In this document: in pieces, positions 16,320-26,497 of the stretch | How positions within the stretch are numbered: the first letter of the stretch is position 1 | Layout of the letters: each line of letters starts with the position of its first letter | NCBI RefSeq assembly: GCF_002116905.1 | Contig: NZ_CP015118.1 | Span: 1,364,001-1,428,000, forward strand | DNA length: 64,000 nucleotides | Direction of reading: 5' to 3' | Source: Piscinibacter gummiphilus | Lineage (GTDB): Bacteria > Pseudomonadota > Gammaproteobacteria > Burkholderiales > Burkholderiaceae_C | The notes under the pieces: model-generated | Told to the model about the DNA's origin: nothing | Seen by the model: the letters and a program-made list of their open reading frames with translations, nothing else | The model's database searches: none | Translations under genes and position numbers: made by a program

Positions 16320-17150
16320 ATGAACCGCCGCGCCAACTTCGCCAACTCCGACGCACGCGCCGACGTGCGCGAGCGGCCGCTCGACGTGCGCCTGATGAAC
16401 ATCACCGCCTCGGTGCTGTTCAGCCTGGCCGCGTTGATCGTGCTCGTCGGGCTGGTGGTGTGGCTGGTGCGGCAACCGATGTTCGACGTGCGGCGCATCC
16501 GCGTGGAAGGCGACGTGACACGCAACAGCGTCTCGACGATCCGCGCGAACGCGCTGCCGCGCATCACCGGCAACTACTTCACGCTCGACCTGGGGCAGGG
16601 CCAGCGCGCGTTCGAGGCGGTGCCGTGGGTGCGCCACGCGGTCGTGAGCCGGGTGTGGCCCAACCGGCTGAACGTGCTGCTGGAGGAGCACCGCGCCGCG
16701 GCGCTGTGGTCGATGGAAGAGGGCAGCGACCAGCTGGTGAACACGTTCGGCGAGGTGTTCCAGGCGAACGTCGGCGACGTCGAGGACGATTCGCTGCCCA
16801 CGCTGCAGGGCCCGGAGGGCTCGGCGCCGCTCGTGCTGTCGGCCTACCGCCGCCTCAGCCCGGTCTTCGAGCGCATGGACATGAACATGGAGGCGCTGAC
16901 CCTGAGCGGCCGCGGCTCGTGGCACGCGGTGTTCGACAACGGCGCGGAGGTCGAGCTGGGCCGCGGCACCGAGGACGAACTCGTGGCGCGCAGCGAACGC
17001 TTCACCGGCACGGTGGCGCAGGTGATCGCGCGCTACCAGCGCCCGCTGCTGTTCGCGGACCTGCGCCACAACGAAGGGTACGCACTGCGGCTCAAGGGCA
17101 TCACGACCACGCAGGCCGCCGCGGCGGGTGTGGCGGCAGCAAGAAACTGA
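16320..17150 (+). CDS. ftsQ: Cell division protein FtsQ
   Basis: A 276-residue bitopic membrane protein. A cytoplasmic N-terminus of about 27 residues is followed by one transmembrane helix (about 31-51). A POTRA domain beginning FDVRRIRVEGDVTRNS comes next, then the beta domain with VPWVRHAVVSRVWPNRL and a terminal LLFADLRHNEGYALRLKG. It bridges FtsA and the FtsL/B/WI complex. Normal order between ddl and ftsA; eight bases separate its stop from the ftsA ATG. Confidence 0.95.
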   Translation: MNRRANFANSDARADVRERPLDVRLMNITASVLFSLAALIVLVGLVVWLVRQPMFDVRRIRVEGDVTRNSVSTIRANALPRITGNYFTLDLGQGQRAFEAVPWVRHAVVSRVWPNRLNVLLEEHRAAALWSMEEGSDQLVNTFGEVFQANVGDVEDDSLPTLQGPEGSAPLVLSAYRRLSPVFERMDMNMEALTLSGRGSWHAVFDNGAEVELGRGTEDELVARSERFTGTVAQVIARYQRPLLFADLRHNEGYALRLKGITTTQAAAAGVAAARN

Positions 17151-17158
17151 GAGAGAAC

Positions 17159-18388
<1,230 letters not shown>

Positions 18389-18596
18389 AATCAACCCGGA
18401 CGTCAACAACATGAGCACGAAGCACGTTTGTGAATGCCTGGGTTGTCACCTGCTGGAGAGCCGGGGGCCGCCAGCAATCCGACGACAGAAGACCGCGGGG
18501 TCCGGCTAGCGCCGGCCCGAACACCGCGGCAAGAAGAAACGTGAATACAGACCGACTCGGTCAATGGCAACTGCAACCCCGAATGGAGTGAACAAC
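18389..18596 (+). promoter_or_regulatory. ftsA-ftsZ intergenic leader
   Basis: A 208-base gap, the largest inside the dcw cluster. No gene is supported. It holds several GC-rich self-complementary stretches (CCGCGG near 18496 and again near 18527, and CCGGC/GCCGG around 18500-18520) that could fold into a leader hairpin. Promoters private to ftsZ are common at this position in other bacteria, but I see no clear -35/-10 pair. Confidence 0.3.
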
Positions 18597-19802
18597 ATGG
18601 CAATCGAAATGATCGAAGAATTCGACCTCGGCACGAAGATCAAGGTGATCGGCGTGGGTGGCGGCGGCGGCAACGCGGTCGACCACATGATTTCCCAAGG
18701 TGTTCAGGGCGTGGAATTCATCTGCGCGAACACCGACGCGCAGGCGCTCAACCGCTCCACCGCACACCACCTGATCCAGCTGGGCAACACCGGCCTGGGC
18801 GCCGGCGCGAAGCCGGAAGCCGGCCGCGCCGCCGGCGAAGAAGCCGTCGACCGCATCCGCGAATCGATCGCCGGCTCGAACATGCTCTTCATCACCGCCG
18901 GCATGGGCGGCGGCACGGGCACGGGCGCCGCGCCGGTGATCGCGCGCGTGGCGAAGGAGATGGGCATCCTGACCGTGGGCGTGGTCACGAAGCCGTTCGA
19001 CTTCGAAGGCAACCGCCGCATGAAGGCCGCCGACGCGGGCCTCGCCGAACTCGAAGCCAACGTCGACTCGCTGATCGTCATCCTGAACGACAAGCTGCTC
19101 GACGTGCTGGGCGACGACGTGACGCAGGACCAGGCCTTCGCACACGCCAACGACGTGCTGCGCAACGCCGTGGGCGGCATCAGCGACATCATCCACATCC
19201 CGGGCCTGGTGAACGTCGACTTCGAGGACGTGAAGACGGTGATGAGCGAGCCGGGCAAGGCGATGATGGGCACGGCCGTGGCCAGCGGTCCGGACCGCGC
19301 CGCCAAGGCCGCCGAAGGCGCCGTGGCCTGCCCGCTGCTGGAAGGCATCGACCTGTCGGGCGCGCGTGGCGTGCTCGTGCTGATCGCCGCCGGTCGCAGC
19401 ACGTTCAAGCTGAGCGAGTCCCGCAACGCGATGAACTGCATCCGCCGCTACGCCGCCGACGACGCGCACGTGATCTACGGCACCGCCTACGACGAATCGC
19501 TGGGCGACCAGCTGCGCGTCACGGTGATCGCCACCGGCCTGAGCCCGGCCAAGCGCCAGCAGGCCCCGATCAGCGTGGTCCACAGCCAGGTCGTGCAGCG
19601 CACGGGCACGGACAACCTGCCGGTGCTGAACCAGCCGGTGCACGCCGGCAGCGGCGGCGGTGCCTCGCACGACTACAGCAGCCTGTCGGTGCCGAGCGTG
19701 TGGCGCAACGGCCGCACGGCCGCGGCGAAGGTCGATGCGCTGGCCAGCCATGGCATGGACGAGATCGAGATTCCCGCTTTCCTCCGGAAGCAGGCGGACT
19801 GA
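18597..19802 (+). CDS. ftsZ: Cell division GTPase FtsZ
   Basis: A 401-residue tubulin homologue that forms the Z ring. It has the nucleotide-binding IKVIGVGGGGGNAV, the tubulin signature GGGTGTGAAPV and the T7-loop region NVDFEDVKTVM. A variable linker leads to the conserved C-terminal peptide DEIEIPAFLRKQAD, which binds FtsA and ZipA-like partners. The start at 18597 (MAIEMIEEF) has GGAG eight bases upstream and matches betaproteobacterial FtsZ. The in-frame ATG at 18564 has no ribosome-binding site. Confidence 0.97.
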   Translation: MAIEMIEEFDLGTKIKVIGVGGGGGNAVDHMISQGVQGVEFICANTDAQALNRSTAHHLIQLGNTGLGAGAKPEAGRAAGEEAVDRIRESIAGSNMLFITAGMGGGTGTGAAPVIARVAKEMGILTVGVVTKPFDFEGNRRMKAADAGLAELEANVDSLIVILNDKLLDVLGDDVTQDQAFAHANDVLRNAVGGISDIIHIPGLVNVDFEDVKTVMSEPGKAMMGTAVASGPDRAAKAAEGAVACPLLEGIDLSGARGVLVLIAAGRSTFKLSESRNAMNCIRRYAADDAHVIYGTAYDESLGDQLRVTVIATGLSPAKRQQAPISVVHSQVVQRTGTDNLPVLNQPVHAGSGGGASHDYSSLSVPSVWRNGRTAAAKVDALASHGMDEIEIPAFLRKQAD

Positions 19803-19818
19803 TCTTCCTCTCCAAGGG

Positions 19819-19882
19819 GTCATCCCGGCGAAGGCCGGGACCTTCGGCATGCGCCCAGGGCCCCGGCATCCGCCGGGGTGAC
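19819..19882. repeat. Palindromic repeat copy 1 (GTCATCCCGGC type)
   Basis: GTCATCCCGGCGAAGGCCGGGACC at the left and GCCGGGGTGAC at the right flank a short spacer; each half is itself a hairpin. Related copies lie at 29193-29272 and 40227-40298. It sits just after ftsZ and may terminate or stabilise the dcw transcript. This is a widespread REP-like intergenic element type. Confidence 0.75.
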
Positions 19883-19972
19883 GTGTGGTGGGAGTGGGGC
19901 GGGTTTTAGTCACCGCCTATTGCAACCGTAGGTACCGCGTTCGGGCGGTGAGCGCACGCTCGCCTTAAAATC

Positions 19973-20914
19973 ATGACCATGCTCGCCCAACGTACCCTCA
20001 AATCCATCACCCGCGCGGTTGGCGTGGGGGTGCACGGCGGCCAGCGCGTCGAGCTGACGCTGCGGCCGGCCGCGCCCGACACCGGCATCGTGTTCCGCCG
20101 CATCGACCTGCCCGTGCCGGTCGACATCCCCGTGCGCGCGGAAACGGTGTGCGACACGCGCATGGCCACCACCATCTCGCCCGGGGGCGATCCCGGCGCG
20201 CCGAAGGTCAACACCATCGAGCACTTGCTGTCGGCCTGCGCCGGCCTGGGTCTCGACAACCTGATCGTCGACATCACCGCCGAGGAAGTGCCCATCCTCG
20301 ACGGCTCCGCCGCGTCGTTCGTGTTCCTGCTGCAGAGCGCCGGCATCGAACTGCAGAACGCGCCGAAGCGTTTCCTGCGCATCGTCAAGCCGGTGGAGAT
20401 CCGCGAGGGCGAGGGCCGCAGCCTCAAGTGGGCGCGCCTGTCCCCCTTCAACGGCTACACCCTCACGTTCGAGATCGACTTCGACCACCCGGCCGTCAAC
20501 CAGACGGGCCAGCAGGTCACGTTCGACATGGGCTCGGGCTTCTACAAGCGCGACATCGCCCGCGCCCGCACGTTCGGCTTCACCAAGGACGTGGAGCTCA
20601 TGCGCTCGCGCGGGCTGGGCCTCGGCGGCAGCATGGACAACGCCATCGTCGTGGACGACTACCGCGTGCTGAACGCCGGCGGCCTCCGCTACGACGACGA
20701 GTTCGTCAAGCACAAGATCCTCGACGCCATCGGCGACCTGCACGTGTGCGGCCACCCGCTGCTGGCGGCTTACACGGCGTTCAAGTCGGGCCACGCCCTC
20801 AACAACAAGCTGATGCGCGCCGTGCTGGCCGACCGCAGCGCCTACGAGATCGTGACCTTCGACGACGAACGCGACGCGCCGGCCGGGCTGGCCGCGCTGG
20901 CCCCGGCCTGGTGA
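19973..20914 (+). CDS. lpxC: UDP-3-O-acyl-N-acetylglucosamine deacetylase LpxC
   Basis: A 313-residue zinc amidase that commits UDP-3-O-acyl-GlcNAc to lipid A synthesis in the cytoplasm. Present are QRTLKSITRAVGVGVHGG, the zinc-ligand motif NTIEHLLSA, FRRIDLP, and KHKILDAIGDLHVCG followed by KSGHALNN, which carry the remaining ligand and catalytic residues. The ATG at 19979 (MLAQRTLKS) is a plausible alternative start two codons in. No strong Shine-Dalgarno precedes either. The position after ftsZ is the usual one. Confidence 0.96.
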   Translation: MTMLAQRTLKSITRAVGVGVHGGQRVELTLRPAAPDTGIVFRRIDLPVPVDIPVRAETVCDTRMATTISPGGDPGAPKVNTIEHLLSACAGLGLDNLIVDITAEEVPILDGSAASFVFLLQSAGIELQNAPKRFLRIVKPVEIREGEGRSLKWARLSPFNGYTLTFEIDFDHPAVNQTGQQVTFDMGSGFYKRDIARARTFGFTKDVELMRSRGLGLGGSMDNAIVVDDYRVLNAGGLRYDDEFVKHKILDAIGDLHVCGHPLLAAYTAFKSGHALNNKLMRAVLADRSAYEIVTFDDERDAPAGLAALAPAW

Positions 20915-20924
20915 CGGCCCGGCC

Positions 20925-21110
20925 ATGCTGATCGCACGCTGGATCTTCCTGCTGCTGGGGGTGGCGGCCGTCGTCTCTTTTGCGATGTACATTGGCACGG
21001 GGCAGGTCCGCTTCCGCCACTACGGTCTGGTCATCGTCAAGTGGGCGGTTTTCGCGGGCCTGGCGTTCTTCGCGGTGCTGATTCTCGAGCGGCTGGCCAT
21101 CCTGGTCTGA
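20925..21110 (+). CDS. Small membrane protein of unknown function (61 aa)
   Basis: Two predicted transmembrane helices, at about residues 3-24 and 35-57, separated by a short basic loop (GQVRFRHYG). Composition and codon use match real genes here, and the next gene encodes a similar small two-helix protein. I recognise no family. It starts ten bases after lpxC, so it may be co-transcribed with it. Confidence 0.6.
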   Translation: MLIARWIFLLLGVAAVVSFAMYIGTGQVRFRHYGLVIVKWAVFAGLAFFAVLILERLAILV

Positions 21111-21141
21111 CCAAAACAACGACAAACCGTCCTTCAATCGC

Positions 21142-21348
21142 ATGGTCATCTTCAGCTGGGTTGTTCTCGGCCTCGCCGGCTTTCTCCTGCTCTGCAGCGG
21201 GGTCAGCTGGGGCGTTTACGTCGCCATCGAGGACTCGGACTGGCGGCGCCTGTCCGTCAAGCTCTTCCGGTTCTCGATGGTGCTGCTGCTGTTGTTCGTC
21301 AACGTGCTGATCTACGCCCACATCGTCAGCGGCCTGACCGGCGGCTGA
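21142..21348 (+). CDS. Small membrane protein of unknown function (68 aa)
   Basis: A two-helix membrane protein (hydrophobic at about 3-28 and 42-62) with an acidic-basic loop, IEDSDWRRLSVKLFR, between the helices. No family is recognised. It resembles its upstream neighbour in size and topology but not clearly in sequence. It lies 31 bases after that gene. Confidence 0.6.
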   Translation: MVIFSWVVLGLAGFLLLCSGVSWGVYVAIEDSDWRRLSVKLFRFSMVLLLLFVNVLIYAHIVSGLTGG

Positions 21349-21408
21349 CGGGCTGCCGAGGGGCGTCCGGGCAGCGGGCCCGGGGATTGCTTGAAAGGGA
21401 CATCTCCC

Positions 21409-22266
21409 ATGTCCCGGATCTTTCCCCGAACGCCCATGAACAAGCTGCATCTTTCTTCATCATCGTTCACCCGGCGCTTTTTTGCGCTGATCATGTCGTT
21501 CCTGCTGGCCGCCGCGGCCCATGCGCAGATCGACACCCTCCGCGAGTACGTCCTGGGCCCCGGCGACGTCCTGAAGGTCACCGTCTACCAGAATGCCGAC
21601 CTCACCCTCGAGACCCGTGTGTCCGAGGCCGGCACCATCAGCTACCCGCTGCTCGGGTCGGTGAAGGTGGGTGGCCTGAGCGTCCAGGCTGCCGAGAAGG
21701 TCATCGCCGACGGGCTGCTGAAGGGCAACTTCCTGAAGGCGCCCCAGGTCAACATCGCCGTCTCGCAGGTGCGCGGCCACCAGGCCTCGGTGCTGGGCCT
21801 CGTCAACAAGCCCGGCCGCTACCCCATCGAACAGGCCGGCCTGAAGCTGAGCGACCTGATCGCGCTGGCCGGCGGCGTGGCCACCGGCGGCAGTGAAACG
21901 GTGACATTGGTCGGCACACGCGACGGCAAAGCTTTCCGGCAGGAGGTCGATCTGCCGTCCCTGTTCGGCGGTGCCGCGAAGTCCGACGACCCCATGGTCC
22001 TCAACGGCGACGTCATCTACGTGGACCGTGTCCCGTCCTTCTACATCTACGGCGAAGTGATGCGCGGCGGGCAGCTGCGCCTCGAGCGCGGCATGACCGT
22101 GATGCAGGCCCTCGCTGCAGGGGGCGGCCTCACGCAGCGGGGCACGCAGAAGGGCATGAAACTGCATCGCAAGGACGCCGACGGCAACGTGAAGATCATC
22201 GAGCCGACGATGGACACGCAGCTCAAGCCGAACGACGTGATCTACGTTCGCGAGAGCCTGTTCTGA
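21409..22266 (+). CDS. epsE: Polysaccharide export protein, EpsE/Wza-like
   Basis: A 285-residue periplasmic/outer-membrane polysaccharide export protein. A hydrophobic signal sequence (about 25-40, ending AAAAHAQ) precedes the PES domain beginning REYVLGPGDVLKVTVY. Two SLBB-type repeats follow (VLGLVNKPGRYPIEQAGLKLSDLIALAGG and FYIYGEVMRGGQLRLERGMTVMQALAAGG regions). The start at 21409 has AAAGGGA eight bases upstream; ATG 21436 is an alternative. There is no Cys lipobox, unlike E. coli Wza. The gene symbol follows the methanolan-type eps clusters and is by similarity. Confidence 0.82.
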   Translation: MSRIFPRTPMNKLHLSSSSFTRRFFALIMSFLLAAAAHAQIDTLREYVLGPGDVLKVTVYQNADLTLETRVSEAGTISYPLLGSVKVGGLSVQAAEKVIADGLLKGNFLKAPQVNIAVSQVRGHQASVLGLVNKPGRYPIEQAGLKLSDLIALAGGVATGGSETVTLVGTRDGKAFRQEVDLPSLFGGAAKSDDPMVLNGDVIYVDRVPSFYIYGEVMRGGQLRLERGMTVMQALAAGGGLTQRGTQKGMKLHRKDADGNVKIIEPTMDTQLKPNDVIYVRESLF

Positions 22267-22314
22267 CCCTGGTAGAGAGGGCTTCGGCGCCGTGGCCCGA
22301 AGTTTGCAGAAGGG

Positions 22315-22336
22315 GGCTCAGGAAAAACCCTGAGCC
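22315..22336 (+). other. Hairpin in the epsE-manC gap
   Basis: GGCTCAGG (22315-22322) pairs exactly with CCTGAGCC (22329-22336) around an A-rich loop. There is no T-tract, so it is more likely a leader or attenuating hairpin before manC than a classic terminator. Confidence 0.35.
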
Positions 22337-22394
22337 ACCCGCCGACCCATCCGGTCGGCCGGGTCCCTGAACCTTCTACCGCCCGAGGTTGCCG

Positions 22395-23840
22395 ATGTCC
22401 CCCTCTCTTTCCGTGTTGCCCGTGGTGATGGCCGGCGGCAGCGGCACGCGCCTGTGGCCGCTGTCCCGCGCCGGCTACCCCAAGCAGTTCCTCGTGCTGT
22501 CGGGCGACCACAGCCTCTTCCAGCAGGCCGTGGCCCGCCTCGGAGCCCTCGGCGGCCCCGGGATCACCGTGGGCGCCCCGCTGATCGTCGGCAACGACGA
22601 ACACCGCTTCCTCGTGCTCGACCAGCTCCGCGAGGCGAAGATCACCCCGCAGGCGCTGCTGCTGGAGCCCACCGGGCGCAACACCGCCCCGGCCCTCACG
22701 CTCGCGGCCCTGCAGGCCCGCGAGGGCGGCGCCGACCCCGTGCTGGTCGTGAGCCCCGCTGACCAGACCGTCACCGACGGCGACGCCTTCACCGCGGCGC
22801 TGCAGCAGGCGATCCGCATCGCCGGCAACGGCGCCATCGCCATCCTGGGAATCCAGCCCGACCGACCCGAGACCGGCTACGGCTACATCCGCAGCACACC
22901 CGGCGAGGGCGCCGACATGGTGGCGCAGTTCGTCGAGAAGCCTGACGAGGCCACGGCCCTGCGCTACATCGCCGAAGGCGACTACAGCTGGAACAGCGGC
23001 ATGTTCGTGCTGAAGGCCTCGGTGTGGCTTGACGCGCTGCGCGCGTTCCGCCCCGACATCCTGCAGGCCACCGAGGCGGCATGGCGCGCCCGGTCCACGG
23101 ATGCCCCGTTCATCCGACCCGGCAAGGCAGAATTTGCCGCCGTGCCCGCGGAATCCGTCGACTACGCGGTCATGGAGAAGTGCCCGGGCAGTAAATTCGA
23201 CATTCGCATGGTCAGTCTTGCGGCAGGCTGGAGCGATCTGGGCGCGTGGGACGCCGTGTGGCAAGTCGCCGGCAAGGACGCCGACGGCAACGCCCAGGTG
23301 GGCGACGTGATGCTGCAGGACTCGCGCAACACGCTGGTCCACGCCAGCAGCCGCCTCGTGAGCGTGGTGGGCCTCGACGACGTCGTGGTGGTCGAGACCG
23401 CCGACGCGGTGATGGTGGCCGACCGCGGCCGCAGCCAGGACGTCAAGAAGATCGTCAGCCAGCTCGGCGCGTGCGAGCGCCACGAGCACACGCTGCACCG
23501 CAAGGTCCACCGGCCCTGGGGCTGGTACGACAGCATCGACGCGGGCCCGCGCTTCCAGGTCAAGCGCATCATGGTCAAGCCCGGCGCCACGCTGAGCCTG
23601 CAAATGCATCACCACCGCGCCGAACACTGGATCGTGGTCACCGGCACGGCCGAGGTCACCTGCGGCGACAAGAAGGTGCTGCTGACCGAGAACCAGAGCA
23701 CCTACATCCCGCTCGGCCAGACGCACCGCCTGGCCAATCCGGGCAAGGTGGACCTCGAGATCATCGAGGTCCAGTCCGGCAGCTACCTGGGCGAGGACGA
23801 CATCGTCCGGTTCGAGGACACCTACGGCCGCACCGGCTGA
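22395..23840 (+). CDS. manC: Mannose-1-phosphate guanylyltransferase / mannose-6-phosphate isomerase
   Basis: A 481-residue bifunctional type II PMI-GMP enzyme that supplies GDP-mannose for exopolysaccharide. The N-terminal nucleotidyltransferase shows PVVMAGGSGTRLWPLSR and later FVEKPDE. The C-terminal cupin isomerase domain shows RPWGWYDSID, QMHHHRAEHWIVVTGTAEV and the ENQSTYIPLGQTHRL metal-site region. The ATG at 22395 has GAGG six bases upstream. It probably acts with the neighbouring EpsE-like exporter and the second nucleotidyltransferase. Confidence 0.92.
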   Translation: MSPSLSVLPVVMAGGSGTRLWPLSRAGYPKQFLVLSGDHSLFQQAVARLGALGGPGITVGAPLIVGNDEHRFLVLDQLREAKITPQALLLEPTGRNTAPALTLAALQAREGGADPVLVVSPADQTVTDGDAFTAALQQAIRIAGNGAIAILGIQPDRPETGYGYIRSTPGEGADMVAQFVEKPDEATALRYIAEGDYSWNSGMFVLKASVWLDALRAFRPDILQATEAAWRARSTDAPFIRPGKAEFAAVPAESVDYAVMEKCPGSKFDIRMVSLAAGWSDLGAWDAVWQVAGKDADGNAQVGDVMLQDSRNTLVHASSRLVSVVGLDDVVVVETADAVMVADRGRSQDVKKIVSQLGACERHEHTLHRKVHRPWGWYDSIDAGPRFQVKRIMVKPGATLSLQMHHHRAEHWIVVTGTAEVTCGDKKVLLTENQSTYIPLGQTHRLANPGKVDLEIIEVQSGSYLGEDDIVRFEDTYGRTG

Positions 23841-23942
23841 CCGGCCACCACCGCGCAACACCCCCCGCGACACGATCCGCGGTGCCCTCGGAGCACCCCG
23901 GGCCGGGCCGCGGCATTCCGAAGATCGAAGGAGAACGCCCTC

Positions 23943-25046
23943 ATGACGAAAGCGATGATTCTGGCCGCGGGCCAGGGAACGCGGGTCCGCCCCCTGACGA
24001 AACAGCTGCCGAAGCCGATGATCCCGATCCTCGGCAAGCCGGTGCTCGAGTACATCATCGAGCACCTCGCGCGCTACGGCGTGCGCGACATCATGATCAA
24101 CGTGGCCCACTGCCACTGGAAGATCGAGAACTACTTCGGCAACGGCCACCGCTGGAACGTCAACATCGGCTACTCGTTCGAAGGCGTGCGCGAGCACGGC
24201 GAGATCATCCCGAAGCCCATGGGCTCGGCCGGCGGCATGCGCCGCATCCAGGACCACAGCGGCTTCTTCGACGACACCACCATCGTGCTGTGCGGCGACG
24301 CCATCATCGACCTCGACATCCAGGCCGCGGTGTTCGAGCACAAGACGAAGAAGGCGGTGGCGAGCGTGGTGGGCCTCGACGTGCCTCGCGACCAGGTGAA
24401 CAACTACGGCATCGTCGTCTCGGACAACGACGGCCGCATCACGCGGTTCCAGGAGAAGCCGAAGCCCGAGGACGCGCTGTCCACGCTCGCCAGCACCGGC
24501 ATCTACCTGTTCGAGCCCCATGCGCTCGAGCTCGTGCCGAAGAACCAGGTGTTCGACATCGGCAGCGAGCTGTTCCCGCTGATGGCGAACCAGGGCCTGC
24601 CGTTCTACGTGCAGAAGCGCCACTTCAACTGGATCGACATCGGCCGTGTCACCGACTACTGGGCCGTCTGCATGCGCGTGCTGCGCGGCGAGGTGGCGCA
24701 GATGGACATGCCCGGCACCGAGATCCGCCCAGGCGTGTGGGTGGGCCTCAACACGAAGGTCGACTGGGACAAGGTCAAGGTCACGGGGCCCGTGTACATC
24801 GGCTCCGGCGTCAGCGTGGAGGATGGCGCCACGATCGAGGGGCCGGCCTGGCTGGGCCACGGCTGCGTGGTGCGCAAGAACGCGCGCCTCACGCGCAGCA
24901 TCCTGTTCGACTACACGCGACTGTCGGAAGGGGCGGTGTTCGAGGACCTGATCGCCTCGCCGCAGTACGTCGTGGATCGCCATGGGCGGACCACGTATCC
25001 GGGTGATGAGGGATCGACCCTGCGCTGGGGGGACGCCCGGGCATAA
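23943..25046 (+). CDS. Sugar-phosphate nucleotidyltransferase with beta-helix tail
   Basis: A 367-residue protein of the mannose-1-phosphate guanylyltransferase/RmlA-like family. The N-terminal signature MILAAGQGTRVRPLTKQLPK and the substrate-lid FQEKPKPE show the nucleotidyltransferase domain (about 1-235). The C-terminal third has hexapeptide-like repeats (VWVGLNTKVDWD, VYIGSGVSVEDGATIEG, AWLGHGCVV) that form a left-handed beta-helix. The sugar and nucleotide cannot be fixed by eye. A GAAGGAGA ribosome-binding site precedes the ATG. Confidence 0.83.
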   Translation: MTKAMILAAGQGTRVRPLTKQLPKPMIPILGKPVLEYIIEHLARYGVRDIMINVAHCHWKIENYFGNGHRWNVNIGYSFEGVREHGEIIPKPMGSAGGMRRIQDHSGFFDDTTIVLCGDAIIDLDIQAAVFEHKTKKAVASVVGLDVPRDQVNNYGIVVSDNDGRITRFQEKPKPEDALSTLASTGIYLFEPHALELVPKNQVFDIGSELFPLMANQGLPFYVQKRHFNWIDIGRVTDYWAVCMRVLRGEVAQMDMPGTEIRPGVWVGLNTKVDWDKVKVTGPVYIGSGVSVEDGATIEGPAWLGHGCVVRKNARLTRSILFDYTRLSEGAVFEDLIASPQYVVDRHGRTTYPGDEGSTLRWGDARA

Positions 25047-25062
25047 GGCCCCTCAGTCGGCT

Positions 25063-25113
25063 GGCGCCTCCTGCCCCCAGGGGGGCGCCGCGGGTCGCCC
25101 GGGAGACCCGGGC
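25063..25113. terminator. Paired GC-rich hairpins between convergent genes
   Basis: GGCGCC (25063-25068) pairs with GGCGCC (25084-25089), with CCTG/CAGG-like pairing inside. Next to it GCCCGGG (25097-25103) pairs with CCCGGGC (25107-25113) over a three-base loop. They lie between the nucleotidyltransferase gene and the minus-strand outer-membrane barrel gene and may end both transcripts. Confidence 0.4.
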
Positions 25114-25164
25114 TCGCGCGTGGCTTGATGTTCGGCCGCGTTTCGCTTGCCGAGGATGGATGTT

Positions 25165-26448
25165 TCAACGCAACGTCAGCGCGACGTTGCACATCCCGGT
25201 GGTCACGTCGTAGGGATACGTCGTGCCGGCATTGTTGTCGCCGTCCACCGAACGCTTCTCGTAGTACACCCCGCACACGAAGCGCAGGTTGCGCAATGCC
25301 TCGTACGAGGCGTTGAGGCCCACGGTGGTCAGGCGGTCGCGCGCGGTGGACGTCTGCGTGGCGGTGGCGCCGCCGCCACTCTGCGAGAACGCGTTGTCGA
25401 GCTTGCGGCGGCTGTAGCCCAGCGCGCTGTTGACGCTGATCTTCGAGGTCGCGTCCCACGTCGTCTTCCACAGCAGCGAGTCGCGCACCTGGGTGTCGCT
25501 CGACTCCGTGATCAGCCCGAGGTCGGAGTCGCTGCGGCCCGCGCCGCTGTCGCGCGCGACCTGGAAGCGCATGCGGGTCTTGCCCGTGAGCGTCCAGTCG
25601 TAACCGAGCAGGCCGGTCCAGCCGTGGCTGTCGCGCTGCTCCTGCACCGAGTGGCTTTCCTTCGTGTTGCTGAGGCGAGCGTCGAACCTGCTGTTGCCGG
25701 TCGGCACCCACGTGAACGACAGGTCGATGTCGTCTCGCGTGAAGTCGTCGCCCACGGCGCCGGTGCTGCCCGAGACGAACCGCGGGTACGTGCCGTCGGT
25801 GCGGCGCACGCCGAGGCGAACGCTCCACAGGTCGCTGGGGGCCAGCCGGATGCCGAGGTTGACGGCGCCCTGGCGCACGTCGCGGTTCGTGAACTGGTCG
25901 AGCGAGTGGGTCGACTGTTCGAACGAGTAGCCGCCTTCGAGGGTCCAGGTGGTGACGAGGCCCACGCGGGCGCGCAACGCGCCGCCGGTCACGTGCAGCA
26001 CGTCCTTCTCGGTGCTGGCGCCTTCCGCGGAGCTGAGGTCGTACCGGTTCAGGTTCGCGCGGTCGTACAGCATCAGGTCGCCGGACAGCCGCTCGACGGT
26101 GGACCCCTCGAGCGTGGCCAGCACGTCGTGGGACGTGTTGTTCAGCTGCTTGTTGTTGACGAAGTTGTTCCAGTTGACCGCGGCCTTCGCGCCGAGGCGC
26201 ATGCGGCTGAACGGCTGGTCGACGCCGGCGAGCAGGCCGGTCGACGAGATGATGTCCTTCGACTTGCCGAAGGAGTCCGGCACGCGGAACACGTTGGTGT
26301 CGGCCGTGAAGCCCTGGCTGATGCCGACGTACCAGGGGCTGGTCTCGGCGGCGGACCAGCCGGGCGTGCTGGCCAGCAAGGCCGCCGCGGCCAGCGGCAG
26401 AAGGCGGGGCAGGGGACGTCTCAGGGTCATGGTTGTTGTCGAAAACAC
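25165..26448 (-). CDS. Outer-membrane beta-barrel protein, EpsL-like
   Basis: A 427-residue protein with an N-terminal signal peptide (basic RRPLPRLLPLAAAALLAS, cleavage near GWSAAE). It then has alternating polar/hydrophobic strands rich in aromatic and Ser/Thr residues, ending in a strand that finishes NVALTLR. This pattern and the exopolysaccharide genes beside it fit the EpsL-like barrels of betaproteobacterial eps clusters, thought to pass the polymer through the outer membrane. Starts: GTG at 26448 with AGGG seven bases upstream, or ATG at 26430. No enzyme motif is seen. Confidence 0.7.
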   Translation of the reverse strand: MFSTTTMTLRRPLPRLLPLAAAALLASTPGWSAAETSPWYVGISQGFTADTNVFRVPDSFGKSKDIISSTGLLAGVDQPFSRMRLGAKAAVNWNNFVNNKQLNNTSHDVLATLEGSTVERLSGDLMLYDRANLNRYDLSSAEGASTEKDVLHVTGGALRARVGLVTTWTLEGGYSFEQSTHSLDQFTNRDVRQGAVNLGIRLAPSDLWSVRLGVRRTDGTYPRFVSGSTGAVGDDFTRDDIDLSFTWVPTGNSRFDARLSNTKESHSVQEQRDSHGWTGLLGYDWTLTGKTRMRFQVARDSGAGRSDSDLGLITESSDTQVRDSLLWKTTWDATSKISVNSALGYSRRKLDNAFSQSGGGATATQTSTARDRLTTVGLNASYEALRNLRFVCGVYYEKRSVDGDNNAGTTYPYDVTTGMCNVALTLR

Positions 26449-26497
26449 CTCAGGACCCTGCGAAAAGCAATCCCCATGCCGTCACCCGTGATGGAAC

